Positions 47,501 through 59,064 of a stretch of 62,000 bases of DNA are shown piece after piece. Each line of letters begins with the position of its first letter. Position 1 is the stretch's first letter. Origin of the DNA: Apostichopus japonicus (taxonomy: Eukaryota; Echinodermata; Holothuroidea; Aspidochirotida; Stichopodidae); the NCBI RefSeq assembly GCF_037975245.1, contig NC_092566.1, forward strand, positions 9,857,501-9,919,500, read 5' to 3'. The notes under the pieces are model-generated. The model was not told where the DNA came from, ran no database searches, and saw only the letters and a list, made by a program, of their open reading frames with translations. The position numbers and the translations under genes are program-made.

Positions 47501-47581
47501 TCTGCTGTTACATTAAGTTTGTTTAAAAAAAGACTTAAAAACAATTTCCTGACAGCCTATGATGATGATTGTTTAAATTAA
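44539..47581 (+). pseudogene. LINE ORF2 with two frameshifts
   Basis: Encodes endonuclease then reverse transcriptase in three successive frames: 44539-46757, about 46750-47260, and about 47260-47581. The C-terminal part reads VNCVKFLGVFLDCKLSWKDH, FLPYLNYCVEAWG and VKIWNSLDKTIKSA, standard for the CR1 superfamily. The frame breaks lie at a T homopolymer and in the C-terminal domain; each could be a sequencing error, but together with the ORF1 damage decay is more likely. Confidence 0.8.
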
Positions 47582-47979
47582 GTTATACACCGTCTCTTTC
47601 TCTCTATGCCACAACATGTGTGTTTTTATTTTTAGTGCTTTCTGTATTTTTTTTCTTCCATTTATTATTGCCATCACCAATTTACCTTCACTGTATTACA
47701 TGTATAGACATATACATGACTGGGGAAAGTATTTATAAGCATTTTGCTTCTTTTTTCTCAATTTCCATTTAATCTTGAGTTTTCTATGTATATACCCATT
47801 CAACGAATGTTGTCTCTATATTGTATTGTGCTTTCTGTGAGCTTAAAAATGTTACGCTCAACATTCTTGTATTTAATTGATGATGGAAATAAATTATGTC
47901 AATGTCAATGTCAATGTCAAGTTGTCATAGCTATTTACTAGCTCGCTAGTTTGTTTTATCATTTTTCTACTTTTCCTTA

Positions 47980-49030
47980 GATTTGTTTCCGTTTTGTTCT
48001 ATTTTATTCATTACAAATTGATAGAGTAATATTTAACTCGAGAAGCAGTTTTGTGTCATCAGCAAACTTTCTAGCTGTACACAAAATATCTCCGTCAATG
48101 TCATTTATATACTGGCAACAAACAACAATTAAGGGACCCGAAACAGACCCTTGTGGAACCCCACTAGTAACGTCCTGCCAAGAAGAAGCACAGCCTTTAA
48201 TTACCACCCTCTGTTTCCTATTACCAAGCCAATTCTCGATCCAAGACAGTAAATTTCCATTGACACTCGTACTCTTCAGCCTAAGTAAAGACGCTGGTGG
48301 GGAACTTTATCAAAGGCCGCCTGAGAAATCCAGGAACACAACAACTACAGACTTCTGCCTATTTAGTGAGCTTGTTACATCTTCCATAAACTTAAGAATA
48401 TTAGTGAGACAAGACCTTTTTTGAAAACAGCCATGTTGAGACTCTCTGATCAAAGACTGACTACTGAAGTTACTGACCATATAATTTTTAACAGTAGACT
48501 CCATGACCTAACAAACAACACTAGAGAGACTAACGGGCCTATAATTACAGGGCTTAGACTTATCCCCCTTCTTGAAAATTGGGGCAATATTAGCACATCT
48601 CCGGTCCTGAGGAACATAACCTTCATTCAAAAATTTACTAAAAAATTTAGAGTGGAACACAGAAATGGTGTGCAAAAGTCTTCAACAAATACGGATGGAT
48701 TGCATCAGGTCCAGAAGCTTAGAAACATTTAGAGAAAGCAGCTCCTTTAAGACAACCTCATCCGAAAATATGACCGTATCCAGTTTAGGACCATCACTTT
48801 CCCCTGAAAATCTGGAACACTACTCATATCTTTCATTGTACAAACCGACACAAAATAGTTGTTCAAAAGATCTGCAAGATCCTGACTATCAGTAACAATA
48901 TTATCTGCCTATGGTGCCCTAAGAGAAACAACTGAATCTTTAACTGTCTGCTTTGACCTGACATAAAAAAGAAGGTCTTTGGGTTTATCCTTAACATTTT
49001 AATGTTATTTTCGAAATAAAATTTTGCATC
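47980..49030 (-). mobile_element. Truncated CR1-type LINE fragment
   Basis: On the minus strand: LRESQHGCFQKRSCLTN-like residues, DVTSSLNRQKSVVVVFLDFS (motif A, about 48320-48380), then WQDVTSGVPQGSVSGPL and YINDIDGDI followed by KFADDTKLL (motif C, about 48075-48050). Several frameshifts separate the parts. Upstream readings such as KDKPKDLLFYVRSKQTVKDS (about 48990-48930) fit the region before the RT domain. It lies tail to tail with the preceding LINE. Both ends are truncated. Confidence 0.75.
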
Positions 49031-50249
49031 AGAGACTAAGCGTTCTAACTTCAGCTAAAATATTACGTAAGTAGCGCATGGGATCAAGTCACATGACTCT
49101 CGATGGCTGGTACCTGTTCCTACGTAAGACGTCCAGATTTATGTATAAGTTGAGTTACTAATTGTGGTCTCTAATGCTATCTGTAGTGGTTCAGCTGCAC
49201 ACCACCTAGGCCTAAGCCTATACAATACAAGCACTGGCCAGATACACAATTCAAATTTAGGACCGCCCGCGGCCTGTGCTGCAGTCAGTAGGCCTAGCTG
49301 TAGGCTAAGTGTGGGATAAAGAGATAACAGTTATGTGCTCTAACGATACCAGTGTTGCATTAAGCTATGGGAATGATTGTTATCTCATCGCTTCAATAGG
49401 GAGTATGAGATATTGTATTTCATTTGCCAGTTTGGCCATATACAACTATGTTAGTTGCCCTAGCAACAGTTACCATGGTTATGGTTAATTTTCCTGACTT
49501 GCTATTCTCGGGGAGGGGGGGGGGTGCACCCAGCTATCCAATAGGGGTGGTGGGGGTGCGGGCTTACTGCTGTGCCATTTTAGTCTGCTGGAACGCTGTA
49601 GTATAAACAGGTTTTTATATTATGGATTGACAAACAAGTCCATTTGGACCTAATTTAAGGGTATGACTCACTGATTTATATCCCTTTTTTCATCCGTAAC
49701 AAATGCAAGCGGAAGCATGCCTACGTCTGTGTATGTGTTCATGCTTGCGTGCATATATTTGGGCCTCACAGGTGATACCATGTGACAAAAGAAGCTCCTG
49801 TCACTTGCTGTAGCAGAGTACAATAGTCATCAATTGTCGAGACAAAGGGTGAGAAATAATGGGACATGACATGTTGGTGTGTGTGGGTGGGGGGGGGGGG
49901 GATGGAGCGTGTTTGTGTGCAATGGTTTGATTATAAACACAATAACTCAAAAAGTACATTCAACGTCATGCCTGCGGATCCACCATACTGTGTGCAAGAA
50001 CCGAACAATTTTCTGTTGAGTTCATAGCTCACTTCAGGTCAACAGAAGTCAGAGTTTGGAAATCACAATAACCACAGAAGTAGGGCTGGAATGAACTTCA
50101 TATACCTAAGCAGTCGGGTCAAAACAAATTAGGTACACCGTTTGAACAATTGTTTTGCCCGCCTGGCTTGGCTAACTTAATCAGCCATGTATCATAAAGA
50201 GGCCAGTTTTAGTTGCAAAGGAGCTTCTACAAGGAGAACCTCTTTGGAT
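49031..50249. other. Unassigned sequence between LINE fragments
   Basis: Contains a G run at 49510-49523 and a GTGTGGGTGGGGG stretch near 49880-49900. No gene recognised. Confidence 0.35.
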
Positions 50250-51620
50250 GCACAAGCTTCACAATTTATTTACTCTTACTCTGCCGCAATTTCCATAGAT
50301 CTCTCTAAAGCATTTGATACTATAGACCATAATATTTTAACGGATAAGTTACTTGCGTACGGTGTACGCGGTACAACGCATAGTTGGTTCAAAAGTTATT
50401 TAACAAATCGTCACAATTATGTCCAGTTTGGCAGTAGCTTTATTACATTCACTTTTCGTCCAGAAAATCTAACTTTATCTTATTTGCGGACGATACTACT
50501 GTGTTTTTTTTTTTCAAAATAAAATTATTAACGATACTCTTAAGGATGTCGCATGTGAATTTCATCAAATATCTGACTGGCTTAATTCAAATAAATTATC
50601 TCTCAATATACTGAAAACAAAACTTATGATATTAGACAATAAAATTCATGACACGAGTAATATAATGTATAATGTATTATATGGACAACAGATAAAAGCA
50701 TCACCTCATACAAATTTTATAGGAATAACAATTGATGAAAATTCAAATTGGACAGAACACGTTCATAATATCTGTAATAAAATTTTAAAATCTAATGGCA
50801 TCATGAATAGACTAAAAACCATTTTACCCCGGAGTGCACTCTTAACATTGTAACACACTTGTGCTTCCTCATTTGAACTACAGTCTTCAAGTTCTGTGGG
50901 GATGTACTCACAGAACAACACTTGAAAGTTTATATAAACTATACAACTTCGTGTCATTCGTAATATGTGTAATACACATTTTAGATGTAATACTGCACCT
51001 CTCTTTAAAGAGCTTAAAATTCTTACTCTCTTTGACCTATATCATTATCAACATGGGATTTTTTATATAAATTTCACAAAGGTACACTCCCCATAGCTTT
51101 CAATAATTTCTATTGTAGTTACTCAGAATATCATACCTTTAACACTCGTTATAAACACTCTACCGGTACCCGCAGTCAAACCCAAGTACGGAGTACTAGT
51201 GTGGAACTCACTTGATCAAGATATAAAAAACTCAAATACTCTTAACTCATTTAAAAGAAAACTCAAGCATTACCTTTTAAATAATATTACAAACCATGGC
51301 ACCCACGCTGAGTTGTTGTATTGTCTCTTTGTATGGATTTGCTTTTCCCTTTCTTCGCTTCCTCTTTATATTTTTCTCTGGTTTTCCTTATCTCTTTACT
51401 CTCTCTCTGTACTTATGTGATTTTTGAAATTTTCTTTTTGTTTGTTAAGGGTCCTGACTCGAAAAGTTTCTACTTACTTCTGGTTCCTCCACTTCCATTA
51501 TAGCATATTTTGTATTTTGTTTATTGTTATTTCATCATAATGTGAGTAAATTACACATTGACTCTGTTACTGTTTATATATATATATGGAAAGTGGAAAA
51601 TAAACTTGAAACTTGGAAAT
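50250..51620 (+). mobile_element. Degraded LINE RT fragment, third CR1-superfamily copy
   Basis: Motif A is [19 protein letters not shown] (about 50280-50335), then [19 protein letters not shown]. The GVPQGS region is deleted. FADDTTVFF appears in another frame at about 50484-50510. Then come TNFIGITIDENSNWTEHV (50715-50770), an LPHLNYSLQVLWG stretch (50860-50900) and WNSLDQDIKNSNTLNSFKRK (51200-51260), in several frames. The end is near GAAAATAAACTTGAAACTTGG at 51595-51617. Many stops; a fossil. Confidence 0.75.
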
Positions 51621-52718
51621 CTTCATTGATTCCACACAAATAGATCCAAACATATATAACTGGAGATGTGATCTTCTGGACAGCAGGGAGGAAATCATGT
51701 AAAGAGAAATAAACCCTGGGGTTTTGCAGTGATCTTAAAGTAGCGGAGGGGCATCATGGACACTGTACACATCTGTGAACCTGTGAATAGAACATAGAGT
51801 ATGGAATCAAAGCAAGATTTTGCATGACATATATGTTTGCCTGGATCGAGTTTGTTTTATTAATCATTTGACTATAATGATAGACTTAAACAAGAACATG
51901 CTTCATACATGTGAGTAAAGAACAAAATACAGGACTCATCTCATCCAGAAACATTTGCATCATGTTAGGTTTGTAGAATGATCCTTGATGCATCATTATA
52001 GAATCCTACATAAATGCATATTGACATTTTCAGTATTTAGGCCTAACATTTATCCATATCAAATGCTTTTGGCTAACAACCACCATAATCTCCGTACGCC
52101 TGTATGCAGATGAGAGGTGCCCCCCCCCCCCATCTGTTGTTTTCGTGTAAGCAGCTGCAAATCCCCCTCCCTTAATTTTACTTTACATGACAATTAAAGT
52201 AGGAGCTGGTGCTTCCATGTAAGTTCACATATAACCTACCTGTACTTGAATTCAACTACAGCTTACATGACTATGCTGTGGTATCCCTTCCTGTTGCAGT
52301 AGTCGGCAGTAGGCTAATGTCTGGTGGGCCTATGATCGGTATGCGTGTACCATCTATATTGCACCGCCTACTTGTGAAAATCACCACTTAAAAGTTCAAG
52401 CACTCTCACAATATTGGTAACGTTCTGGCCTGTTGGGAATTGCAGATACTGATAGCACAAAAGCATTGGTTACATTGTGTGCTATGACACAGGCTGCCCC
52501 TAGTGGCAACTCCGAATACTAAGCCTATCGTTCTAAATTCTACGTTTGTTGCTAGCCTCCATAGTGTTATTGCCACACGCTTTGCAACGTCAACGCGTCT
52601 TCGACGGAAATCGGGTGTTTTATCTTTCTAAAACTCCCACGCAAATCTCCAAAAATAAAGAAAGTCCTTCTTGACAAGCAAAAATGCTTTTTCCAAGATT
52701 TATCGTTTAAATGCTGAA
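51621..52718. other. Unassigned sequence
   Basis: No domain or element end recognised. Poly-C at about 52120-52130. Confidence 0.35.
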
Positions 52719-52723
52719 GCATG

Positions 52724-53042
52724 TGTAATGTTATTGAATATGCATTCACATGTACCTGTGCAAACGATGCACTACATTATATAATGTGCACCTGTATGTT
52801 AATGAGCTGTGTATTTGCATATTGATATATAAGTTAAAGCATGCCGTCTGCTCGTCCTTGTTCACCCTGTCTCTCCATCTGTCAACAAGTAACCTTGGAC
52901 ATGTCGTCCAATATATCTGTCCTGTACAGCATGATGTAACGCAATAAATTATAACATGTTATTTGTTAATACTCTACGTCGACTGTGTTCTACTTGATTG
53001 CTGAAGTAAAGAACTCATATACCTAAACAAGGAAACATGACA
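52724..53042 (+). mobile_element. Solo LTR of an LTR retrotransposon
   Basis: 319 bp beginning TGTAATG and ending ATGACA (TG...CA), flanked by perfect 5-bp duplications GCATG at 52719-52723 and 53043-53047. It contains a TATA box TATATAAG at 52826-52833 and a polyadenylation signal AATAAA at 52943-52948, in the order expected for U3-R-U5. No internal gag/pol or second LTR lies nearby, so it is a recombination-derived solo LTR. The superfamily cannot be told from the LTR alone. Confidence 0.8.
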
Positions 53043-53362
53043 GCATGGGATCCCAGTTTGCATTTGTCCTTGGTTCAGTCCACCTTGCGTACATGGTGTT
53101 GTTCTTCCATTATGGCTACCGTAAGTTATGTCTGAAACACTTGCATCATGTGTAAAATATGTTGTAAACAGCGTCGTTTTGTTTAGGCGAAGAACAGTGC
53201 AAGTCTTCTCCTCCGATTTTCTTCCAAAAAGCTTGCATCCTGATCATCGTCGCATGGTACAGTATAAGAATCATAAATGCCATAGCAACTAGCCTTTGAA
53301 TCTCCATCTTGCTGTATACGTTAAGCTATTGTTCCTGCCTGTATCACGCATGTGCTTATTTC

Positions 53363-54472
53363 TATGGAACGCGAAAAGGGAAACCATATTTCGTTGTCTA
53401 AACTTTAGACAACAACAAGTTTAGACAACAACGTAAGTTTGTTGCTGTCTACACTCTACACTAAAGTTGTTGCTGCTGTTTTATCATGTTGTTGCTCAAA
53501 CTTACGTTGTTGTCTAAACTTACGTTGTTGTCTAAACTTACGTTGTTGTCTAAACTTACGTTGTTGTCTAAACTTACGTTGTTGTCTAAACTTACGTTGT
53601 TGTCTAAACTTTTGTTGCTGCCTAAACTTACGTTTTTGCCTTAACTTACGTTGCTGCCTAAACTTACGTTGTTGTCTAAACCTACGTTGTTGTCTAAACG
53701 TAAGTTATAGACGCGTGCACGCGCGAAAAGGGCAAACTGATTTCGTTGCTAAGTTTAACGTAAGTTTGGACAACGACGTAAGTTTAGACATCGGAATTTT
53801 AGACATCAACGTGAGTTTGAGCAACAGCATGGTGAAACAGCAGCAACAACTTTAGTTTAGGCAACAACAAACTTAGATTAGACAACGAAATCAGTTTGCC
53901 CTTTTCGCGCTTACGTTGTTGCTATCGGCGCTGTTCAACAATTGCTTTACCACATGGGCTTCATATGATTACTGTACGCAGGGGGTTGGTTCTTGCTGCC
54001 TGGGTTTAGGTAAACAGTCCCGTGGACAAGGCCGCCTTTGTTCTTCGCATATACGGGAAGTTTCTAGAGGAGCAAAGTGGGCGGGGTCAGCTCATGTATG
54101 TAGCATGGTGGAGAGCGTTTACCGGTTTGTAATTGGGTTGGGATACATGTCAATCTTACTATTTCGTAATTGGTCAGCAAATTAACGACGTGTATACAGC
54201 GCAAGTTGAATTTCGCGCGAATAGCCCATATTTTTATATCACGTGATTGGGCAATAACGTAAGCAGACAACGGAACCAACTTCAGACGGCAACGTAGGTT
54301 TAGATAACAACGTAAGTTTAGACAACAACGTAAGTTTAGACAACAACATAAGTGTAGACAACAACGTAAGTTTGAGCAACAACATGATAAAACAGCAGCA
54401 ACAACTTTAGTTTAGACAGCAACAAACTTAGTTTAGACAACGAAATATGGTTTCCCTTTTCGCGTTCCATAT
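53363..54472. mobile_element. Inverted-repeat element with 18-bp minisatellite arms, nested
   Basis: Outer ends TATGGAACGCGAAAAGGG and its reverse complement (CCCTTTTCGCGTTCCATA) are followed inward by matching AAACCATATTTCGTTGTC. The left arm holds about eleven 18-bp units of CTTACGTTGTTGTCTAAA (53495-53700). The right arm holds the reverse complement units (54290-54380). Inside lies a second inverted pair, GCGCGAAAAGGGCAAACTG (53721) and CAGTTTGCCCTTTTCGCGC (ending 53910). The terminal AACTTTAGTTTAGRC/AACAAACTTAG modules also repeat in the inner copy. The Cys/Leu-rich frame through the left arm is a repeat artefact. No transposase. Confidence 0.8.
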
Positions 54473-54642
54473 TCGCGTTCCATATTAAACTTCCTTGCGT
54501 GGAGATTTTTTGTTGTTGCTCCCAAGCACATGACTATATATTCCATGTGACTACTTATCTTGATGTAATAGTACACATATTTTTACAGGTTGTAAATATT
54601 TTGGTATATTAGCAGAGGCAATGTAAGTTATTTTATAGCAAA

Positions 54643-55025
54643 CTATCTATCTTTGTGAACGTTTATCTGTCCGTTTGTCCGCCAATCTTCCTTTCTATTA
54701 TTTTTATCTGTCAGCATCAGTTCAAAGGCATTGATTCCTCGAAGCAGATTGCTCAATCCTATTGAAAGCAGGATAAGACCAAAGCTTATAATTAGGTAAT
54801 GGGTCGTAAAGTTGGTATGCTGCTGCTTACAAAGGGTAACTGCCAAATGTATGTCATTTTGGACCATATTGTTAAAATAAGGTAAATGCTTCTTTCCAAA
54901 GTGCTGAAGTTCAACCACTGAGGAGTTGTGAATGTATTGCGAATATATCAGTTTTTGGGACATTTGACTTTCTACAATAACACTAACAATGTTTGTTGCT
55001 AGGAATTTTTTTTGGGGGGGGGGGG
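54643..55025 (-). CDS. Putative last exon of a membrane protein (unrecognised)
   Basis: The minus-strand frame after a candidate acceptor (GTGTTATTGTAG, about 54976) reads ESQMSQKLIYSQYIHNSS, then LQHFGKKHLPYFNNMVQ and HLAVTLCKQQHTNF. A hydrophobic helix HYLIISFGLILLSIGLSNLL follows, then FELMLTDKNNRKED, and it ends ...VHKDR. Composition and the single transmembrane-like helix near the C-terminus look protein-like. A faint resemblance to the ninjurin family (short helix before a membrane hairpin) was noticed but is not convincing. No upstream exon was identified. The upstream C/A-run part of the frame (towards 55107) should not be included. Confidence 0.25.
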
Positions 55026-55989
55026 AGTGGAGGGGCAATGTGAATGAACTTGAGATATAATATTTTGTGTCATTGGTTATTATACAGGAAACAAATTTAG
55101 CATTCATAACTTAACTATATGTGTTTCATGTCAGTAATTGTAATGCACAATTAGTTAAGTGGCAACTACTAATTGTTATGTGAGGTGGTAATGTGAATTG
55201 TAAATTTGTAACACCATCTGAGATCGTTTGAGGTGCGATATGTCGAGGATGATAATTGAATATGTGAATATCTCACTTAGCAGCACCACACATTTCAAAA
55301 CCAGCACTTCACATATTGAGAAATGAACTTAAATATGATTATTGTCAACTTCACTGAATTGTTCTTTTCTTTGACTAACAATTGAAAACATGTTTTGTTT
55401 TGTGATTAAAGGACAAAATAGCACAAAAATAAAAGCATGTGTATGGCATGTTATTGGATTAAAATGAAAGACATTAAACCCACACAGTAATATTAATATT
55501 AGAATATTTGTAATGTGATGTAGTTTTAGTTTTGACGCAAATTGTGTTCATATGTTGTATTAAATTCTGTCCTTGGACTATAGACAGTCCATAACTGATG
55601 ACGTCAGCTGGGCGTTTGAATGAATGAATTATTGATCGCATGAAGGGTTCATGCAGAACAACTATCTAGCGGACAATGCGACACATGGACGGCTGTGATG
55701 AAACCAATATAAAAATAGAAGAAAAGTTTGAGCTGAACATGTAGCCATAGAAACGCAAAAGGTCAGCATATCATTTTAATTTTATGATGTCCTTGGTTTA
55801 TATGTAAAAACAGAAGCTGTACTACTCAAATGTTTACGTATCTTCGTTAAATATGCTATCCATTTAAACAAAGTTTGCGATTCATTCATATATTTGTGAT
55901 GTGAATATTTCATGCATAATTAATAACTAACTTTATTAAATAGCGAGAAAATAAATTATCATACACTGTATACCATGTTGGTCATTTTC

Positions 55990-56390
55990 GCTCGTATCTG
56001 TATAATAAATTCCGTGACAATATCTTGTCTGAAATTAAATAAAATTGGCCTGCTGCAAGAATGTACCATCTGTTTTAACGCGTTTGTTATATGCTGTGAA
56101 AACAATTCACTTTCAATGATGTTTACAACCAAATGATGTTTAGGAAACACACTCGAATCTCTTCAACCAAATCCACCGACGACAAACCCTTCCTGATGAT
56201 CCTCCCGGCCCGTTTTATGATGTCATTGACACCCTTTCTCTTTGCTTTTGAAGTGTTTCCCGCCCAGCAGGTGCCAAAATAAGACGACATACCGAAGAAA
56301 ATAGAGTTACGGAAAATGACAAAACGGTGTTCAAAAGTACTCACAGAATTCGACCACGAATTATTCAATGATTGCCAAGATTAAAAAAAA
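55990..56390 (-). mobile_element. LINE RT C-terminal fragment
   Basis: On the minus strand: VIFRNSIFFGMSSYFGTCW, WAGNTSKAKRKGVNDIIKRA and GRIIRKGLSSVDLVEEIRV. This is the post-RT region (CW.GN....K.....I...AG..I) of invertebrate LINE proteins. After about 56150 the frame decays. Short fragment with no tail seen. Confidence 0.5.
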
Positions 56391-56532
56391 AACTATTGTA
56401 ACCTTGCCTAGTTTGCATCTGATAGACGCAAACACCTTAAATTCAAAGTGATCGTTTTGAACACAATTTTGTTTTTCATTACAAATGCCAAAGAGCGCTC
56501 TCAATTCAGCAGGCGCCCCTTACACTTTCCTG

Positions 56533-56538
56533 TATAAA
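56533..56538 (+). promoter_or_regulatory. Candidate TATA box of the second Ig gene
   Basis: TATAAA within CCTGTATAAAATATAACG, about 120 bp upstream of the start codon at 56655. Position fits a core promoter with a short 5' UTR; no other evidence. Confidence 0.35.
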
Positions 56539-56654
56539 ATATAACGTAGATAAATATCTTACAATACACTGTTGTTAGTTGTTGTAAAAGGAAGAAGCGT
56601 TGTTTCTCAAATGGTATTCTTTCATGGAAAGTTTGTGAAGAAAAGCTAAAGAAA

Positions 56655-57290
56655 ATGTCCTTGACAACCATTCAGTGTTTTCTGGTGTTGTGCATGTATA
56701 CCGCTCAAAGTAAGTGTACATTAATTAAATGAAATACATTCTGCATGATTCTTGGAGGACACTAAGCACTTGTCCCGATCAAGGTAACAAAATAAAGAAA
56801 TACCTTTAGTTCTTTACAGTGTATTTAGGTTAATGTTTACTAATTGATTAACCATAACTCATATCTATCAGCCGAATAAATTGATTCTATATCAATTAAT
56901 ATATTACATGACATTGGAGCACCAGTAAACTGAATCAACCTGAATTTTATTAAGGTTACTAATTTAGAATTGTTTTGGAATTCTCTTCAGCGACGACGAG
57001 TAATGATCAGTGCAGTGAGAAGAACGCTTTGGAGGAAACTGTTACACTTAATGTCGGAGGATCAGTTTCCTTAAACTGTAATGTTACGGACTTGTCTCTA
57101 GTAATATGGTGTATCAATAATACTATAGTGTTTATTGGATATCGACGCAGCGATCCTGATAGTTCCAAACTCATGGTTTTGGCAGAGAACTACACTCTCC
57201 AACTGAAAAATGTTGACGAGAGTGACGCTGGTCTTTATACCTGTATACAACATGGACAAATAGTCGACAGATACAATATAACAACAACAG
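56655..57290 (+). CDS. Ig V-domain protein, first two exons (incomplete)
   Basis: Exon 1 is 56655-56709, starting MSLTTIQCFLVLCMYTAQ, a signal peptide, with a GTAAGT donor in phase 1. Exon 2 is 56991-57290, after CTTCAG and ending at a GTAACG donor in phase 1. It encodes one V-type Ig domain: GGSVSLNCNVTDLSLVIWC, YTLQLKNVDESDAGLYTCIQ. It has the canonical Cys, Trp and DxGxYxC residues plus N-glycosylation sequons (NCN/NVT, NNT, NYT, NIT). Symmetric phase-1 exons are usual for IgSF genes. Further exons are needed for a membrane anchor. A possible acceptor at about 57745 leads into a LINE fragment and soon to a stop, so the true next exon may lie further downstream or the gene may have been disrupted. 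Same strand as the Ig gene ending at 42661. Confidence 0.75.
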
Positions 57291-57729
57291 GTAACGTTAA
57301 TTAAGTTGGAAATATGTTTATAAGCTCTGTTGCAAAGTCACAGAAAAAAAACAGTTTACTTTCTTAAAATGATAGTGTATTACGTATGTTATCGTTCAGC
57401 TATATGCCATAGGAACGCTTTCGATTGAGTTTAAGCCAAAGTTATTTTTTATTAGTTTTTTTATTGTCAAATGATATTTATTCATAGCTCATACGAATAA
57501 CTTACTTTACACAGGATTGATTTAGACGCTGAATAACATAATATGCAAATGATATAAACAATTGATGAGATCTTCAAGAAAATAAGAAATTGCATTTTGT
57601 AAATGCGTTGTAAATTAGTATAGCAAATTGGTGCATGAAATTTAGACTTTAGTAGATATTGTTTTACTTGAAGCATACATTTATTAAATCTAAATAAAAA
57701 AATTATTTTTCTTCAACTTTCTTCTTAAA

Positions 57730-58480
57730 ATTGTAACATTTTAGGTGAAAACTCAGAAAGTTGTAGGGGTGCTTTAGGCACAATTTCTGCCCGAAACAAT
57801 TCTCTTGCTTTGGAAAAATAAATTGTTGACCAATCACAGATTGTTCGACATCTAAAATAAATTACTTGCTTTTATTACAATCCCAAAATAAATGATAAAT
57901 CTTTTCTTCATCCTGCTCACAAAAGGTGCACTTGGAATTATAACTAATATTCATTTGATGAAGAAACCAATTTGTGCCCAGAATCCTATGCAAGACAACT
58001 CTTCTGAAAAAGTTTAATTTTATTGTCTCTTAATGACTGTAAAAGGAATAAGAACCATTCTCTTGATCCTCATTAAACTGAAAAGAGGTTTCCCATTTAA
58101 GACAAGCGGTCGGTTTGGTAGAGACATTCTTTACCACCTCCTTATAAAAGGTACGCGACATATGCAGAATACCGGATAACCTGTAATACAAATTAGTGTC
58201 ATCTTCAAGGGGAACATTATTCACGTTTACCAACGTTTTCCAGTAAGAGGGGAGGGATACCGACCACCAGACTAAAATAAAGGGTAAAAAGTGAACGAAC
58301 TAAATTACATCTAATTCGAAAAGTTAAGAAACTATGGACCTCGTTGTTGACGTAGAATAAATCCTTCACGAAGAGTACCTATAGTGTGCCATAGTGTGCC
58401 AAGATCCTGTAATAAAAATGTTATTGTTCATTCTAATTGCCGAGTTATTCCATACAATTTGGTTACCAAAATTATCTAAA
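57730..58480 (-). mobile_element. L1/Tx1-type LINE fragment with RT zinc-binding domain
   Basis: On the minus strand: NNVPLEDDTNLYYRLSGIL, CLKWETSFQFNED and then, after a stop or frameshift, FRRVVLHRILGTNWFLHQ, CTFCEQDEEKIYHLFWDC. The C..C....E...HLFW.C signature is the zinc-binding segment found after the RT in L1/Tx1-like LINEs. The RT core is missing. It sits 0.45 kb downstream of the second Ig exon. Confidence 0.7.
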
Positions 58481-58856
58481 CGGCTCCTTAAAATAAACAT
58501 GACCAAGTATTAAAGTCTTTAATGAAACCATTAATATTATTTATGTCGGCACTCTGGTAATTACTCCTTTATATATATGTATATATATAAGTTGAAAACG
58601 TGTGCATTTAAAATTGTGTTGATATTTTATTGGGTCAATATTCGGCAGTGAGTTAATGTTTGTAGTGCAAACGATATGATTTTTTTTTTGACACAATATT
58701 AGTGAGCAATAACATTAGACGGCTGTAGGTTTCCTGCGTTTTCTTTAACGAGCGCGGGTTTTATAAACGCGGTGTCTAAAGTAAGGTTAAATTATGTTTA
58801 ATTCCTTTTTTCTAATAATATTTCACATGAGAGTATACGTGAGTTTTTCTTAATAT

Positions 58857-59064
<208 letters not shown>

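Larger units (their letters stand above)
43400..47925 (+). mobile_element. CR1-superfamily LINE, nearly full length with ORF1, ORF2 and tail
   Basis: ORF1 starts at 43473 (MGRPQKLDQQTIAE), breaks in an A run near 43600, has one in-frame TAG, and continues openly to 44157. It encodes a coiled-coil part and an RRM-like part (MEQYSRRNNLRIFGMKE, IDRCHRLGR, EDLTMMNNRLL). ORF2 starts at 44539: endonuclease (VVHFNCRSLG, IIAISETWL, GGGVAIYV, CGDFNLKLL, VSDHLPIF) and RT ([46 protein letters not shown]). At a 10-T run (46748-46757) the frame shifts. The next frame continues FADDTNIF, so the catalytic YxDD-type motif is kept but out of frame. A second shift occurs at about 47260, and the last frame ends at 47581. 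The 3' end is AATAAATTATGTCAATGTCAA with about four TGTCAA units. Inactive, but young-looking. Confidence 0.85.

Noticed and set aside
53439-53855. Cys/Leu-rich repeat protein (NLRCCL repeats)
   Set aside because: It follows exactly from the 18-bp minisatellite arm of the inverted-repeat element and has an inverted counterpart; no signal or domain.
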